Part shown: piece by piece, positions 35,567 to 45,201 of the stretch
Numbering within the stretch: position 1 is the stretch's first letter
Layout: each line of letters begins with the position of its first letter
Made by a program: the position numbers and the translations under genes
The notes under the pieces: generated by a model
Databases searched by the model: none
What the model was told of the DNA's origin: nothing
What the model saw: only the letters and a program-made list of their open reading frames with translations
DNA from: Coleofasciculus sp. FACHB-1120
GTDB lineage: Bacteria > Cyanobacteriota > Cyanobacteriia > Cyanobacteriales > FACHB-T130
Assembly (NCBI RefSeq): GCF_014698845.1
Contig: NZ_JACJTV010000017.1
Location: forward strand, 51,227-115,226
DNA length: 64,000 nt
Direction of reading: 5' to 3'

Positions 35567-35969
35567 AAGTTTATCCGGAGTCCTTTATCTCTCTCTATTG
35601 AGCATTCCCGTGCCAGAGATCGGGAATTTCTATTGCTTAACAAAACTTAACGTTAAAGAATTTTCTCCCATTCTCAGACCGTAGCCTGTTATGTCAACAA
35701 TAGGAGCAAGTTATCTCGAAAATTTATAATTCAAGGAGCTAATAACAAACCATCAACGTTATTGCTAAAGTTAACTTCCGCTTTGCCATGTCCCTATATT
35801 ATTTATCAAGCCTTCCTTTGCCATTTACATAAAATTTCGACATTACACACTTGCCCTCCAACCGTAGGAAGTGGGAAGCGCAACAAGGAACGGTATGTTA
35901 GCTAGGAAATCTATAAAAGTTGAGCGCTCCAACAAAAGCCCCGTACAGTCATTAGCTTAAGTACAACCA
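35567..35969. other. Intergenic region, no gene seen
   Basis: 403 bases between the small membrane protein and the histidine kinase. It is AT-rich without a credible open frame, tRNA or clear hairpin terminator. CTTTGCCAT-like text recurs twice (about 35782 and 35816), but I can assign it no function. Confidence 0.4.
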
Positions 35970-37067
35970 TCAAGCTAAAGGCAAGAAAAAACGAAACGTA
36001 CTACCTTCTCCCAGTTCGCTTTCTACTTCAATTTGACCGCCTTGCAGTTCAAGCAACCGGGAGGAAATCGCTAAACCGATGCCAGTTCCTCTAGAATTTT
36101 GGCTTCGAGACTGCTCAGCCCGCCAAAATCGCTCGAAAATATGAGGTAAATCTTTTGGTGCAATTCCTTGACCCGTATCCACTACAGCAATCCAGAGGCG
36201 TTTTGGTTCACTCCAGGCTTTGACCGTAATCGAACCAGTACTGGTATATAGCAGTGCATTTCCCAACAAATTGACCAGCACCTGCTCCACACGGTCAATA
36301 TCAGCTAATACCAGAGGCAACTGGGGCGGACAGTCTAATCGCAGTACCGGCCCATCTTCCAGCACTTGGTCAGAAAATTTTTCTAACAAAGACTCTAATA
36401 AAGGTCGTAGATTGACCGGCTGGAGATTAATTGGTAAATACCCCGCCTCTGCTTTAGAGAGTTCCTGCAAATCGTTAACTAACCGCTCTAGCCGGGTTGT
36501 TTCCAGAACCAACCGTTGGTAAACTTCTGGCGATGGTTCTATCCGGCTATCAGCCATCTCCTCCAGGTATCCACGAATCACCGTCAAGGGCGTTCGGAGT
36601 TCATGGGTTAGGTCGCTAATCAGTTCACGCCGCCGCTGTTCCACCCCTTCAAGACTAGACGCCATGCGGTTAAAACTAGCACCCAGGCGGTTGAGTTCTG
36701 GAATTTCGCTCTTCGGTAGTCGCTCATCCAAGTGCCCAGCAGCAAACTTGCGGGTAATTTGTTCCATCTGGGTCAAAGGCTGGGTAATTCGGCGAGATAC
36801 CCAGTAACTCAAGCCACCAGCAGCTGTAGCACCCGCGATAAATGACAAGAAAGTGCTGCGACTCCAAGCTGTTTCAAACCCTCTTACCAGCTGCCTGCGA
36901 GCATAGCGTACCTGTATGCCGCTGACTTCGATTTGCTCAAGCTGAACGATAAAAAAGCGGGGAGAAGACAGTTTGCTGATAACGAGTAGACTACCCACTC
37001 CTACCATCATCACTAGGAGATGGGAAAGAAACAAGCGCGATCGCAGTCCCATTTTATTCCGGGGCAT
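35970..37067 (-). CDS. Sensor histidine kinase
   Basis: About 365 residues from the Met at 37067, which lies one base after the stop of the upstream response regulator, so translation is probably coupled. (A longer frame from 37226 would overlap that gene heavily.) It has two membrane segments enclosing a short external loop, a HAMP domain (SRRITQPLTQMEQITRKFAAG), the H-box DLTHELRTPLTVIRGY, and N, G1 and G2 boxes (LLGNALLYTS, VDTGQGIAPKDL, GTGIGLAIS). It autophosphorylates in response to an unknown signal and passes phosphate to the regulator encoded just before it. Confidence 0.94.
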   Translation of the reverse strand: MPRNKMGLRSRLFLSHLLVMMVGVGSLLVISKLSSPRFFIVQLEQIEVSGIQVRYARRQLVRGFETAWSRSTFLSFIAGATAAGGLSYWVSRRITQPLTQMEQITRKFAAGHLDERLPKSEIPELNRLGASFNRMASSLEGVEQRRRELISDLTHELRTPLTVIRGYLEEMADSRIEPSPEVYQRLVLETTRLERLVNDLQELSKAEAGYLPINLQPVNLRPLLESLLEKFSDQVLEDGPVLRLDCPPQLPLVLADIDRVEQVLVNLLGNALLYTSTGSITVKAWSEPKRLWIAVVDTGQGIAPKDLPHIFERFWRAEQSRSQNSRGTGIGLAISSRLLELQGGQIEVESELGEGSTFRFFLPLA

Positions 37068-37068
37068 T

Positions 37069-37776
37069 TTATAGAGGTGAATCTTCAAACTTATAGCCCA
37101 CACCAACCACTGTCTTAATAAAGGTGGGATTAGCTGGGTCCGGTTCAATTTTTTTCCGTAACCGAGCCACATGAGTATCCACCACCCGTTCATCACCAAA
37201 AAAATCGTTCCCCCAAAGTTTCTCAATGAGCTGCGTTCGGTTCCAGACGCGACTAGGATGACTGATAAACGTACTCAAGAGATTAAATTCTAACGTAGTC
37301 AAATCGAGTGCTTCCCACGGATGGGGACTCAGTTGACGAGAAGCAGAGTGCTGCTCTACATCAACCATGAAATGTTGAGTGCGATAAACCTGATGTTGTC
37401 CGCCCTGACGCAGGCTACGCCGCAGTAACGCTCGAACTCTCGCAACCAGCTCTCTAGGGCTAAACGGCTTGACAAGGTAATCATCCGCACCCGTAGAAAG
37501 ACCAATTACCCGGTCAATTTCTTCACCTCTAGCCGTCAGCATCAAAATATAGGGATCTTTCGCTCCCGGTTTCTGTCGTATTCTGGCACACACTTCCAGC
37601 CCATCCAAACCCGGTAACATCAAATCGAGAATGATTAAATCTGGTTGTTGCTCCTGAAAAACTTGTAAAGCTCTCAGACCATCGCGACTCAGATGACAGG
37701 AAAACCCCTCTTTTTCTAAAGTCATTTGGATGAGTTTGGCAATTTCTGGTTCATCCTCAACAAGCAAAATATCCAT
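37069..37776 (-). CDS. OmpR-family response regulator
   Basis: About 235 residues from the ATG at 37774-37776; a TTG nine bases upstream is also possible. The receiver domain shows the acidic pocket (LLVEDEPE), the phospho-acceptor Asp in LIILDLMLPG, and the Lys in DDYLVKPFS. The C-terminal winged helix has LTTLEFNLLSTFISHPSRVWNRTQLIEKLWG and ERVVDTHVARLRKKIEPD. It should bind DNA and control transcription when phosphorylated by the partner kinase that follows directly. Target genes are not visible here. Confidence 0.96.
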   Translation of the reverse strand: MDILLVEDEPEIAKLIQMTLEKEGFSCHLSRDGLRALQVFQEQQPDLIILDLMLPGLDGLEVCARIRQKPGAKDPYILMLTARGEEIDRVIGLSTGADDYLVKPFSPRELVARVRALLRRSLRQGGQHQVYRTQHFMVDVEQHSASRQLSPHPWEALDLTTLEFNLLSTFISHPSRVWNRTQLIEKLWGNDFFGDERVVDTHVARLRKKIEPDPANPTFIKTVVGVGYKFEDSPL

Positions 37777-38354
37777 ATTTTTCAAGAAACATATAAAAAT
37801 AATAAAAAATTCTTTCTATGTCATTTTAAATTCATCCCATTGGTGCAGAAACGGCAAATAATTTTATAAAGATTGGATTCAGTGATAATAAACCATGAAA
37901 CCTTGGCTTACTCAATTCTAAGTTAAGTAATTTAAACCAGTCCCTTCCGGGATTCTCAATAGTTCGATGGTTCTAATGGTAGATTGGGGACTTTGATAGG
38001 CTCTGAGTTATTGCATTTTTTTACTTGTGTGAAGTACACCGAACTCCTACTCAGCAAGCATTTTAGCCTGTCATTTTGTACCTCGCTAGATTTAGAACCG
38101 CTATCGTGCAAATGGTAAAAACGCGCTACCGAACGTTTACACAGCAACAGCCTTGGGCAATCGAAGAAAAGGCTTCCGGTAGTTGAGAAGCTTTTAATAT
38201 TGGTCTAAGCCACTTAGATAACTTGAATATTTGGTTTAGCTACAGCGAATATTTGGTTTAGCTACAGCGGTTAATTTTTGGATATTTGGTTTAGCCACAA
38301 TGATTACTTTCAGAACCCTGACAATTAAAAATTAAGAATTGAAAAATTTGATTT
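37777..38354. other. Long intergenic region upstream of the two-component operon
   Basis: 578 bases. The left side must hold the promoter of the response-regulator operon. I accept no gene in it; a 63-residue minus-strand frame at 37956-38147 has no ribosome site or recognisable features. The right part carries the tandem repeats listed separately. Confidence 0.45.
38225..38300. repeat. Short tandem repeat, about 22-bp unit
   Basis: Two identical 22-base copies lie back to back (38225-38246 and 38247-38268), each containing ATATTTGGTTTAGCTACAGC. A third diverged copy, ATATTTGGTTTAGCCACAA, lies at 38282-38300 after a 13-base gap. It is in non-coding DNA. Such short repeats are common between cyanobacterial genes; copy number may vary between strains. 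Confidence 0.85.
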
Positions 38355-38840
38355 TTAATCTTTTGGACGCATTGCCTCTCGACCTAGCATCATCATTCCG
38401 GCAACACCCAAACAGACAAACCAAATATACTGATACCAATATTCCCGTACCTGCTCAACAGGGCTAAGTTCTGGATGCAAGAGATACAAATAAAGCAGCA
38501 ACAAAACCAGAAAAAGCGCCCCAAATCCAGAAAAAGTCAAACCAATTAGAATACGAGCTGGTTTTAATTCCTCATCGCTGATTTCATCCAAGTCAATCTC
38601 TGCCAGTTGGTTGAGAGATTCATCAGCAACCTCGGAGGCATCTTGCAAACTGATTGCCACTGGCGGCGGCAAAACCGGCGACAGAGTTGCTAAGGTTTTG
38701 CGTCGCAGCAACCCTTCGGTGTCTCGCAGAAACTCCAAAGGCGTTACCGTTGCAGCTCCGAAGGCGCTTCGCTCTGGTGGTTCAGCAAATTCAGCTGCTT
38801 CGGGCATTGAGGTTGCAGTAACTTCTGGTTCAAAATCCAT
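38355..38840 (-). CDS. Cyanobacterial membrane protein of unknown function
   Basis: 161 residues. The first 90 are acidic, Pro/Ala-rich and soluble. The end has two hydrophobic helices (ILIGLTFSGFGALFLVLLLL and YIWFVCLGVAGMMML). The composition suggests a tail-anchored protein with a cytosolic N-terminal extension. I do not recognise a named family. No operon partner is close. Confidence 0.75.
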   Translation of the reverse strand: MDFEPEVTATSMPEAAEFAEPPERSAFGAATVTPLEFLRDTEGLLRRKTLATLSPVLPPPVAISLQDASEVADESLNQLAEIDLDEISDEELKPARILIGLTFSGFGALFLVLLLLYLYLLHPELSPVEQVREYWYQYIWFVCLGVAGMMMLGREAMRPKD

Positions 38841-39078
38841 CGCTTATTTCAATCCCTAATCGGAATTATAAACTTATGCCGACGCTAACATTCTTTTAAC
38901 CTGAAAGCCTTTGTCATGTCACTTCAAATTGTCAGATTTTGTAGAAACTGCCTTGCGCTGCCAAGCCCTCAAGACAGTTCCTAGGAAACAATCAAAGTGG
39001 TGAATTTTCTATAAACTTAGACGACACCGAAAACTTAGAAGACACCGATGCTAGGGGTAAAGTAGCCCACCCTACCCG

Positions 39079-39984
39079 CTAAAAGCCCAATTTTTCCAAC
39101 ACCGGATGAGTTGAGACAATGTGTCTATCCAAACCGAGCTGCTCTGGGCTAATTCCTAACGCCAGAGAAATTAACTGTGGTAAATGCAGCACTGGCAAAC
39201 CCAACTTATGCCCGATTGTTTTTTCAACCTCCGGTTGACGGGAGTCAAGATTTAGATGGCACAGGGGACAAGGCGTCACCATACAATCGGCACCCGCATC
39301 GAGAGCTTCTTGAATATGCGACCCCGCCATCTTGAAAGATTGCGTAGTCGCATAGCTGGAAAGAGGCCATCCGCAACACTGGGTGCGTCCTCGGTAGTAA
39401 ACTGGCGTCGCCCCTACTGCCCGAAACACATTTTCCATCGATTCGGGTTGGAGAGGGTCGTCATAGGGGATATGAGTTTGGGCGCGGAGCAAATAGCAGC
39501 CATAAAATGCCGCACACTTCAATCCAGCTAGTTTGCGGCTAACTCGATTTTGCAACTCCTCTAGTCCATAATCGGCGACTAATGCCCAAAGCAGATGTTT
39601 GACTTCTGTACTGCCTTGATAAGGAGAACAGCCTTCTTTCTTCAGTAAGCCATTCACCTGCTCTATATAAGCCGGGTTTGATTGTTGGGAGTCCTTCAAA
39701 CGCTCATCTACATGACCAATGACGCCCTGGCAGGTACTGCAATGGGTTAACAACGGCAGATTCAGTTCTTCTGCTAGAGCAATATTGCGGGCGTTGATTG
39801 TATCTTCTAGGAGTTGAGAGTCTTCTTTGTAGGTACCAGAACCACAACAAGCAGCTTTTTTTAGCTCAATCAGTTCGATGCCCAGGGCTTTGGTGAGGGC
39901 TGCTGTAGACTGGTAAAGCTCCCGGCAAGCCCCTTGAGCAACGCAGCCGGGAAAGTAAGCATATTTAAGAGTCGGGGATGCCAT
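39079..39984 (-). CDS. CoB-CoM heterodisulfide reductase subunit B-like protein (two CCG domains)
   Basis: About 301 residues from the Met at 39984 (MASPTLKYAYFPGC). Two CCG motifs bind Fe-S clusters: CxxGC-type FPGC with CCGSG near the N terminus, then CxxC pairs with QCCGWP and CPLC near the C terminus. In cyanobacteria such HdrB-like proteins are often annotated as the membrane-anchor-like subunit of succinate dehydrogenase or as a heterodisulfide reductase subunit. No partner subunit is adjacent, so the electron partner is unknown. A longer start at 40008 is possible. Confidence 0.85.
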   Translation of the reverse strand: MASPTLKYAYFPGCVAQGACRELYQSTAALTKALGIELIELKKAACCGSGTYKEDSQLLEDTINARNIALAEELNLPLLTHCSTCQGVIGHVDERLKDSQQSNPAYIEQVNGLLKKEGCSPYQGSTEVKHLLWALVADYGLEELQNRVSRKLAGLKCAAFYGCYLLRAQTHIPYDDPLQPESMENVFRAVGATPVYYRGRTQCCGWPLSSYATTQSFKMAGSHIQEALDAGADCMVTPCPLCHLNLDSRQPEVEKTIGHKLGLPVLHLPQLISLALGISPEQLGLDRHIVSTHPVLEKLGF

Positions 39985-40335
39985 ATTTTGATGAAAGACC
40001 ACAGGCACTTCAGAAGGACTGAGAATTTCAGGACTGAGGACTGAGCAGAGAAATGTCAGGAACTAGGAGGAGCCAAAAAATTACTTTTTTCACTCAGTCC
40101 GCGCTGTCACGCCTCTACGCTAACAGTTCTCAGCACTCCCTTTACCCCTATCATCGCTCGTCCATCCCATACTGGGGGCAACTGGTGACATTCGTTTAAG
40201 TTTCGATAGAACAGTGCCACTTAGAGAAGCGACTATCTATCGCTTTTGTTGTCCCCTCTTTCAGATAAGATGAAGAAATGCTTAGAACCGTATAACCCTA
40301 AGAACATAGCTTGAGGGAATGGGTAGAGGATCAAT
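39985..40335. other. Divergent intergenic region upstream of acpP
   Basis: 351 bases between the HdrB-like gene and acpP. It must contain the acpP promoter. No gene, tRNA or clear repeat is seen. Confidence 0.45.
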
Positions 40336-40587
40336 ATGAGCCAAGAGGAAATTTTTGCAAGAGTCAAGAAGATTGTGGCGGAACAACTGGAGGTTGCTCC
40401 CGACGAAGTCACGCCACAAGCTAACTTTGCTAACGATCTGGGAGCGGATTCCCTCGATACGGTTGAACTCGTGATGGCATTGGAAGAAGAGTTTGATATC
40501 GAAATTCCAGACGAGGCAGCTGAGCAAATTGCCACCGTTCAAGCCGTTGTGGACTACATCACTGGCAAAGTGGCGGCTTCGGCATAA
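40336..40587 (+). CDS. acpP: Acyl carrier protein
   Basis: 83 residues with the carrier-protein signature [18 protein letters not shown]. The Ser in DSL takes the 4'-phosphopantetheine arm that carries fatty acyl chains during type II fatty acid synthesis in the cytosol. It is strongly acidic, as usual. The next gene, fabF, follows about 200 bases later on the same strand, the common bacterial order. Confidence 0.98.
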   Translation: MSQEEIFARVKKIVAEQLEVAPDEVTPQANFANDLGADSLDTVELVMALEEEFDIEIPDEAAEQIATVQAVVDYITGKVAASA

Positions 40588-40792
40588 ATAATCGTGCTGA
40601 ATGCTGTAGGGGCGGGTAAAGAAGAATTTTCTTCGGGCGCGTTAATTAAAACTAATTAAAACTCAGTGCAAAACTCGCCCACAGGGAAGTCCTAAGTTGA
40701 AAATAAAAATAGATACTTAGTTCTGACTCTTCTTTCCTCGGTCCTATTACTGTTTTGCGTTTTGGGTGCAAAACCCATCTATTACTGGCATA

Positions 40793-42046
40793 ATGACAAA
40801 TTTTGAACGGAAGCGCGTTGTTGTAACAGGTCTCGGCGCGATTACACCGATAGGCAACACTTTGACAGATTATTGGTCAGGGTTGTTGAGCGGCACAAAT
40901 GGCATTGGCCCGATTACATTGTTCGATCCTTCCCGGCATGATTGTCGCATCGCTGGTGAAGTCAAGGGATTTGACCCCCACCAATACCTGGAGCGTAAGG
41001 AAGCAAAGCGGATGGATCGCTTTGCTCAATTTGCGGTAGCTGCGAGCAAGCAGGCGATCGCAGACTCTCAATTTGTCATTAATGAGCTGAACGCAGAACA
41101 AGTAGGCGTCATTATTGGCAGCGGGGTGGGCGGTCTTAAAGTGTTGGAAGACCAACAAGAAATCTACTTGAGTCGTGGTCCCGACCGCTGTAGCCCGTTT
41201 ATGATTCCCATGATGATTGCCAACATGGCAGCGGGTTTAACGGCAATTCACACGGGTGCCAAAGGGCCAAACTCTTGCCCAGTGACAGCATGTGCCTCTG
41301 GCTCTAATGCGGTGGGAGATGCCTTTCGCCTGATTGAAGGGGGATATGCCCAAGCGATGATTTGTGGCGGTAGCGAAGCCGCCGTGACACCTTTATCGTT
41401 GGCTGGATTTTCTTCAGCACGGGCACTTTCGACGCGCAACGATGACCCGGCTCATGCTTGTCGTCCTTTCGATCGCGATCGCGATGGCTTTGTCATGGGC
41501 GAAGGCGCTGGCATTTTAGTTTTGGAAGAACTGGAACACGCCTTGAGCCGTGGCGCTCGGATTTATGCGGAAATTGTCGGTTACGGCATGACTTGCGATG
41601 CCTACCATATGACTGCACCCGTTCCAGGTGGTGAAGGAGCTAGCAGAGCCATGCAGCTAGCTTTGAAAGATGCAGGATTAGCTCCCGATCGAGTTAGCTA
41701 CGTCAATGCTCATGGAACCAGCACACCAGCCAACGATGTGACTGAGACAGCAGCGATCAAAAAAGCTTTAGGTGAGAGTGTTGCCTACAAAGTGGCGATT
41801 AGCTCCACCAAATCGATGACGGGGCACCTCCTAGGAGGTTCTGGCGGGATTGAAGCAGTTGCTACGGTGATGGCGATCGCCCACGACCAGATTCCTCCCA
41901 CCATCAACCTAGAAAACCCCGATCCCGGATGCGACCTGGATTATGTACCCAACAAAAGTCGCTCTCAAACAGTTGAGGTGGCGTTGTCAAACTCTTTCGG
42001 GTTTGGCGGTCACAACGTGACACTCGCATTTAAAAAGTACAGATAG
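40793..42046 (+). CDS. fabF: 3-oxoacyl-ACP synthase II (FabF/KAS II)
   Basis: About 417 residues from the ATG at 40793 (MTNFERKRVVVTGLGAITPIG); a GTG 27 bases upstream would add nine residues. The catalytic triad is visible: Cys in VTACASGSNAVGDAF, His in NAHGTSTPANDVTE and His in SMTGHLLGGSGGIEA. It condenses malonyl-ACP with acyl-ACP to extend fatty acids and in cyanobacteria helps set membrane fluidity. It follows acpP and is probably co-transcribed with it. Confidence 0.97.
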   Translation: MTNFERKRVVVTGLGAITPIGNTLTDYWSGLLSGTNGIGPITLFDPSRHDCRIAGEVKGFDPHQYLERKEAKRMDRFAQFAVAASKQAIADSQFVINELNAEQVGVIIGSGVGGLKVLEDQQEIYLSRGPDRCSPFMIPMMIANMAAGLTAIHTGAKGPNSCPVTACASGSNAVGDAFRLIEGGYAQAMICGGSEAAVTPLSLAGFSSARALSTRNDDPAHACRPFDRDRDGFVMGEGAGILVLEELEHALSRGARIYAEIVGYGMTCDAYHMTAPVPGGEGASRAMQLALKDAGLAPDRVSYVNAHGTSTPANDVTETAAIKKALGESVAYKVAISSTKSMTGHLLGGSGGIEAVATVMAIAHDQIPPTINLENPDPGCDLDYVPNKSRSQTVEVALSNSFGFGGHNVTLAFKKYR

Positions 42047-42334
42047 GAGCGATAAAAATATCAGCGGGTCGGGTGAAGGAGAAAATATTTAAGCCTTCAC
42101 CCTTTATAATTTATCCTGTTTCTCACAAAGTACGGGATCTCCTATTCCGAATCGAGATGGGGTAAGCAAGACCACCCATTTCGATGGCAATGGCGATCCC
42201 TTAAGACTGCCCACGACTTGCCCATCCATCCGGCTAATGGGATGATCGGTTAATGGGTGCTTAGGGCGATCCAGAGCATTCAACTTCCCGCTCAGCCAAT
42301 TAGCGTGCTAAACCGTCGTTAAGTAGAAGAGATT

Positions 42335-44347
42335 ATGGCCGTTGCAACCCAATCACTCGAAGAACTTTGTATTAACTCCGTCCGCTTTCTGGCGATTGAC
42401 GCCGTAGAGAAAGCAAAATCAGGGCATCCAGGGCTACCAATGGGCGCGGCTCCAATGGCATTTGTGCTTTGGGATCGCTTTATGCGGTATAACCCAAAAA
42501 ATCCCAAATGGTTCAATCGCGATCGCTTCGTCCTCTCTGCCGGTCACGGCTCAATGTTACAGTACGCCTTACTGTATTTAACTGGTTACGAAGATCTAAC
42601 GATTGAAGACCTCAAACAGTTCCGGCAGTGGGAATCAAAAACTCCTGGGCACCCGGAAAACTTCATGACTCGAGGGGTAGAAGTCACCACAGGCCCTCTC
42701 GGTCAAGGAATTTCTAACGCTGTGGGCTTAGCAATGGCTGAAGCTCACCTAGCAGCTAAATTTAACAAGCCCGATCATACGATCGTAGACCACTACACTT
42801 ATGTGATTTTGGGTGATGGTTGCAACCAAGAAGGCGTCTCTGCCGAAGCTTGTTCCCTAGCTGGACACCTGGGACTGGGCAAACTGATTGCCCTGTACGA
42901 TGACAACAAAATTACCATCGACGGTCATACCGATTTATCGTTCACCGAAGATGTCGGCAAGCGCTATGAAGCCTACGGCTGGCACGTCCAAACCGTAGAA
43001 GACGGCAACACCGACCTAGAGGCAATTCACAAAGCAATTGAAGCTGCTAAAGCTGTTACTGATAAGCCTTCCTTAATTAAAGTCGCCACTACGATTGGTT
43101 ACGGTTCCCCCAATAAAGCCAACACCCACGGTGTCCACGGTGCCGCTTTGGGTGGCGACGAAGTCAAAGCGACTCGCGAGCATCTGGGTTGGGAATACGA
43201 GCCTTTTGACATTCCAGAAGATGCCCTCAACCATTGGCGCAAGGCAATCGAGCGCGGCGCTAAGTATGAGGAAGAGTGGAACAAAAACTGGGAAAATTAC
43301 AAAGCCAAATATGAAGAGGAAGCTGCTGAATTAGAACGGCTGATCAGCAACAAACTGCCAGAAGGTTGGGACAAAGTTCTCCCTACCTACACTCCAGAAG
43401 ACAAAGCAGACGCTACCCGCAATCACTCTGGCAAATGCTTAAATTCCCTAGCTGGAATTTTACCCGAACTCCTAGGCGGTTCAGCTGACTTGGCTGGTTC
43501 CTGCATGACCTTAATCAAGAGTTCTGGCGACTTCCTCAAAGGTCACTACGAAAATCGCAACCTGCGCTTTGGTGTCCGCGAACACGGTATGGGAGCGATT
43601 TGTAATGGCATTGCCCTGCACGGCACAGGTTTGATTCCCTATGGGGCAACCTTCTTAGTCTTTGCTGACTATATGCGAGCAGCGATTCGCCTCTCAGCTC
43701 TCTCGCATGCGGGCGTGATCTGGGTAATGACCCACGACTCAATCCAGTTGGGTGAAGATGGCCCCACTCACCAACCTGTGGAAACGATTGCCTCCCTGCG
43801 GGCTATTCCCCAGCTAACGGTAATGCGTCCTGCGGATGGAAACGAAACCTCTGGTTGTTATAAAGTGGCGATTGAGGCGGCTAACCAACATCGCCCGACC
43901 CTTCTGGCACTGTCTCGTTTAGCACAGCCCAACTTGGCTGGCACTTCGATTGAAGGCACCACTAAGGGTGGTTACATCCTTTCCGATAGCGATGGTACGC
44001 CTGAAATTATCTTGATTGGCAACGGAAGCGAACTGCAACTTTGCGCCAAGGCAGCAGACCAGTTGCGCGGCGAAGGCAAGAAAGTCCGTGTCGTTTCCCT
44101 GCCCAGCTGGGAGCTGTTCGACGAGCAGGATGAAGCTTATCGGGAATCTGTATTGCCCAAGGCTGTCACTAAGCGCCTAGCTGTAGAAGCCGCTTCTAGT
44201 TTCGGCTGGTGCCGTTACCTCGGAAATGAAGGCGCGATGATTAGCATTGACCGCTTTGGCGTTTCTGCTCCAGGGCCAGTTGCTCTAGAGAAGTTCGGCT
44301 TCAATGTTGATAACGTAGTAGCAAAGGCGAAAGCTCTGCTGGGCTAA
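42335..44347 (+). CDS. tkt: Transketolase
   Basis: 670 residues, the usual length. The thiamine diphosphate motif is [32 protein letters not shown]. The N terminus contains [14 protein letters not shown], and the pyrimidine domain has [19 protein letters not shown] and the Glu/His residues in [17 protein letters not shown]. The enzyme moves two-carbon units in the Calvin and pentose phosphate cycles. It begins about 290 bases after fabF and ends at a probable terminator, so it is likely its own transcription unit. Confidence 0.98.
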   Translation: MAVATQSLEELCINSVRFLAIDAVEKAKSGHPGLPMGAAPMAFVLWDRFMRYNPKNPKWFNRDRFVLSAGHGSMLQYALLYLTGYEDLTIEDLKQFRQWESKTPGHPENFMTRGVEVTTGPLGQGISNAVGLAMAEAHLAAKFNKPDHTIVDHYTYVILGDGCNQEGVSAEACSLAGHLGLGKLIALYDDNKITIDGHTDLSFTEDVGKRYEAYGWHVQTVEDGNTDLEAIHKAIEAAKAVTDKPSLIKVATTIGYGSPNKANTHGVHGAALGGDEVKATREHLGWEYEPFDIPEDALNHWRKAIERGAKYEEEWNKNWENYKAKYEEEAAELERLISNKLPEGWDKVLPTYTPEDKADATRNHSGKCLNSLAGILPELLGGSADLAGSCMTLIKSSGDFLKGHYENRNLRFGVREHGMGAICNGIALHGTGLIPYGATFLVFADYMRAAIRLSALSHAGVIWVMTHDSIQLGEDGPTHQPVETIASLRAIPQLTVMRPADGNETSGCYKVAIEAANQHRPTLLALSRLAQPNLAGTSIEGTTKGGYILSDSDGTPEIILIGNGSELQLCAKAADQLRGEGKKVRVVSLPSWELFDEQDEAYRESVLPKAVTKRLAVEAASSFGWCRYLGNEGAMISIDRFGVSAPGPVALEKFGFNVDNVVAKAKALLG

Positions 44348-44367
44348 TACCTAGAAAATAGTCTCTT

Positions 44368-44399
44368 GGAGGGTGGGCTGAAAAGTCCCCCTTTTTTTA
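44368..44399 (+). terminator. Probable intrinsic terminator after transketolase
   Basis: GGGCT and AGTCC form a stem around GAAA, extended by GGAGGG with CCCTTT outside one mismatch, then seven T. It is 20 bases after the tkt stop. Confidence 0.65.
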
Positions 44400-44909
44400 T
44401 TCACATCTGAGTTAAGTAGGGGTGGGCAATACCATAACCTTACCCTAAGCCCTACTTGCTCTTGGCAAGGAAAGCTGGAGCCGTAGGCTCTATCAGGGTA
44501 GGGTTGCGCTTAATGGCGGCGAATCAGGCGGATTTGACATGGCTTTCTCACTCCGATTGATTCCTCTCCTCTACTTTAGGAAAAAAAATTTCAATTTGAT
44601 TGTGTGTGCCGGTTAAAGAATTGTCTACTGGCAGAGGCGGTAGTTATTCGGACTTCAAAGCGCGATCGCTAGTTCTTCTCCAAGGCACAAGTGCTGATAC
44701 AGCAAGGGCTAGCCAACCACATCGGCTAAAAAACAACAAGCAAACAGCATTAGGGTAGACAGTCGCCTAAGAGAGTGACACAACAACGATTGTGGGCTAC
44801 GCGAAAGTTTTTTATTTTAAGTAAGTACCGCAACGAGAACACGCGATTCGCTCAATCTGAGCGATTTAGGCGTAAATCGAGCAAATTTTGCAAATAAAGT
44901 ATCAAAGTC
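44400..44909. other. Intergenic region, no gene seen
   Basis: About 510 bases between the tkt terminator and a small hypothetical gene. There is one HIP1-containing stretch (around 44660). No open frame, RNA gene or strong hairpin is supported. Confidence 0.4.
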
Positions 44910-45170
44910 ATGCAAAAAGACATTAATTACCCAATGATGGCGATTGTTAACGATCTAGATGCTCTGATGACCGAAATAGATGACAATCCGCAACTCTCTT
45001 CATGGGTAGTTCGTTTGGTACTCAAATCAATTAAAGAAAAAGCCAAGAGAATGGCTACCGAGACACCGCCTCAATCAATTTATTTAAATCAGCCTCCTTA
45101 TCTCGACGCTTTTGTCAACTCATCCACGCTCAACACCTCACAAATCAAAGTATTACGGCAGCTACAGTAA
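44910..45170 (+). CDS. Small hypothetical protein
   Basis: 86 residues, hydrophilic and partly helical (IVNDLDALMTEIDDNPQLSSWVVRLVLKSIKEKAKRMA). Codon use looks normal, and the ATG is in a plausible position after an AT-rich leader. I recognise no family and no membrane segment. It converges on the membrane/spermidine synthase gene 30 bases away. Confidence 0.6.
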   Translation: MQKDINYPMMAIVNDLDALMTEIDDNPQLSSWVVRLVLKSIKEKAKRMATETPPQSIYLNQPPYLDAFVNSSTLNTSQIKVLRQLQ

Positions 45171-45201
45171 ACTGTAGAGGGGGTGCGATCGCATCTGTCA
45201 T

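Noticed and set aside
37956..38147. 63-residue minus-strand frame in the long gap upstream of the response regulator
   Set aside because: No ribosome site, no recognisable family and unusual composition.
38847..38867. Single sequence resembling the CRISPR repeat (TTTCAATCCCTAATCGGAATT) just before a hypothetical gene
   Set aside because: Only about 15 of 20 bases match, the hairpin is broken and there is no second copy, so it is probably chance or a very old remnant.
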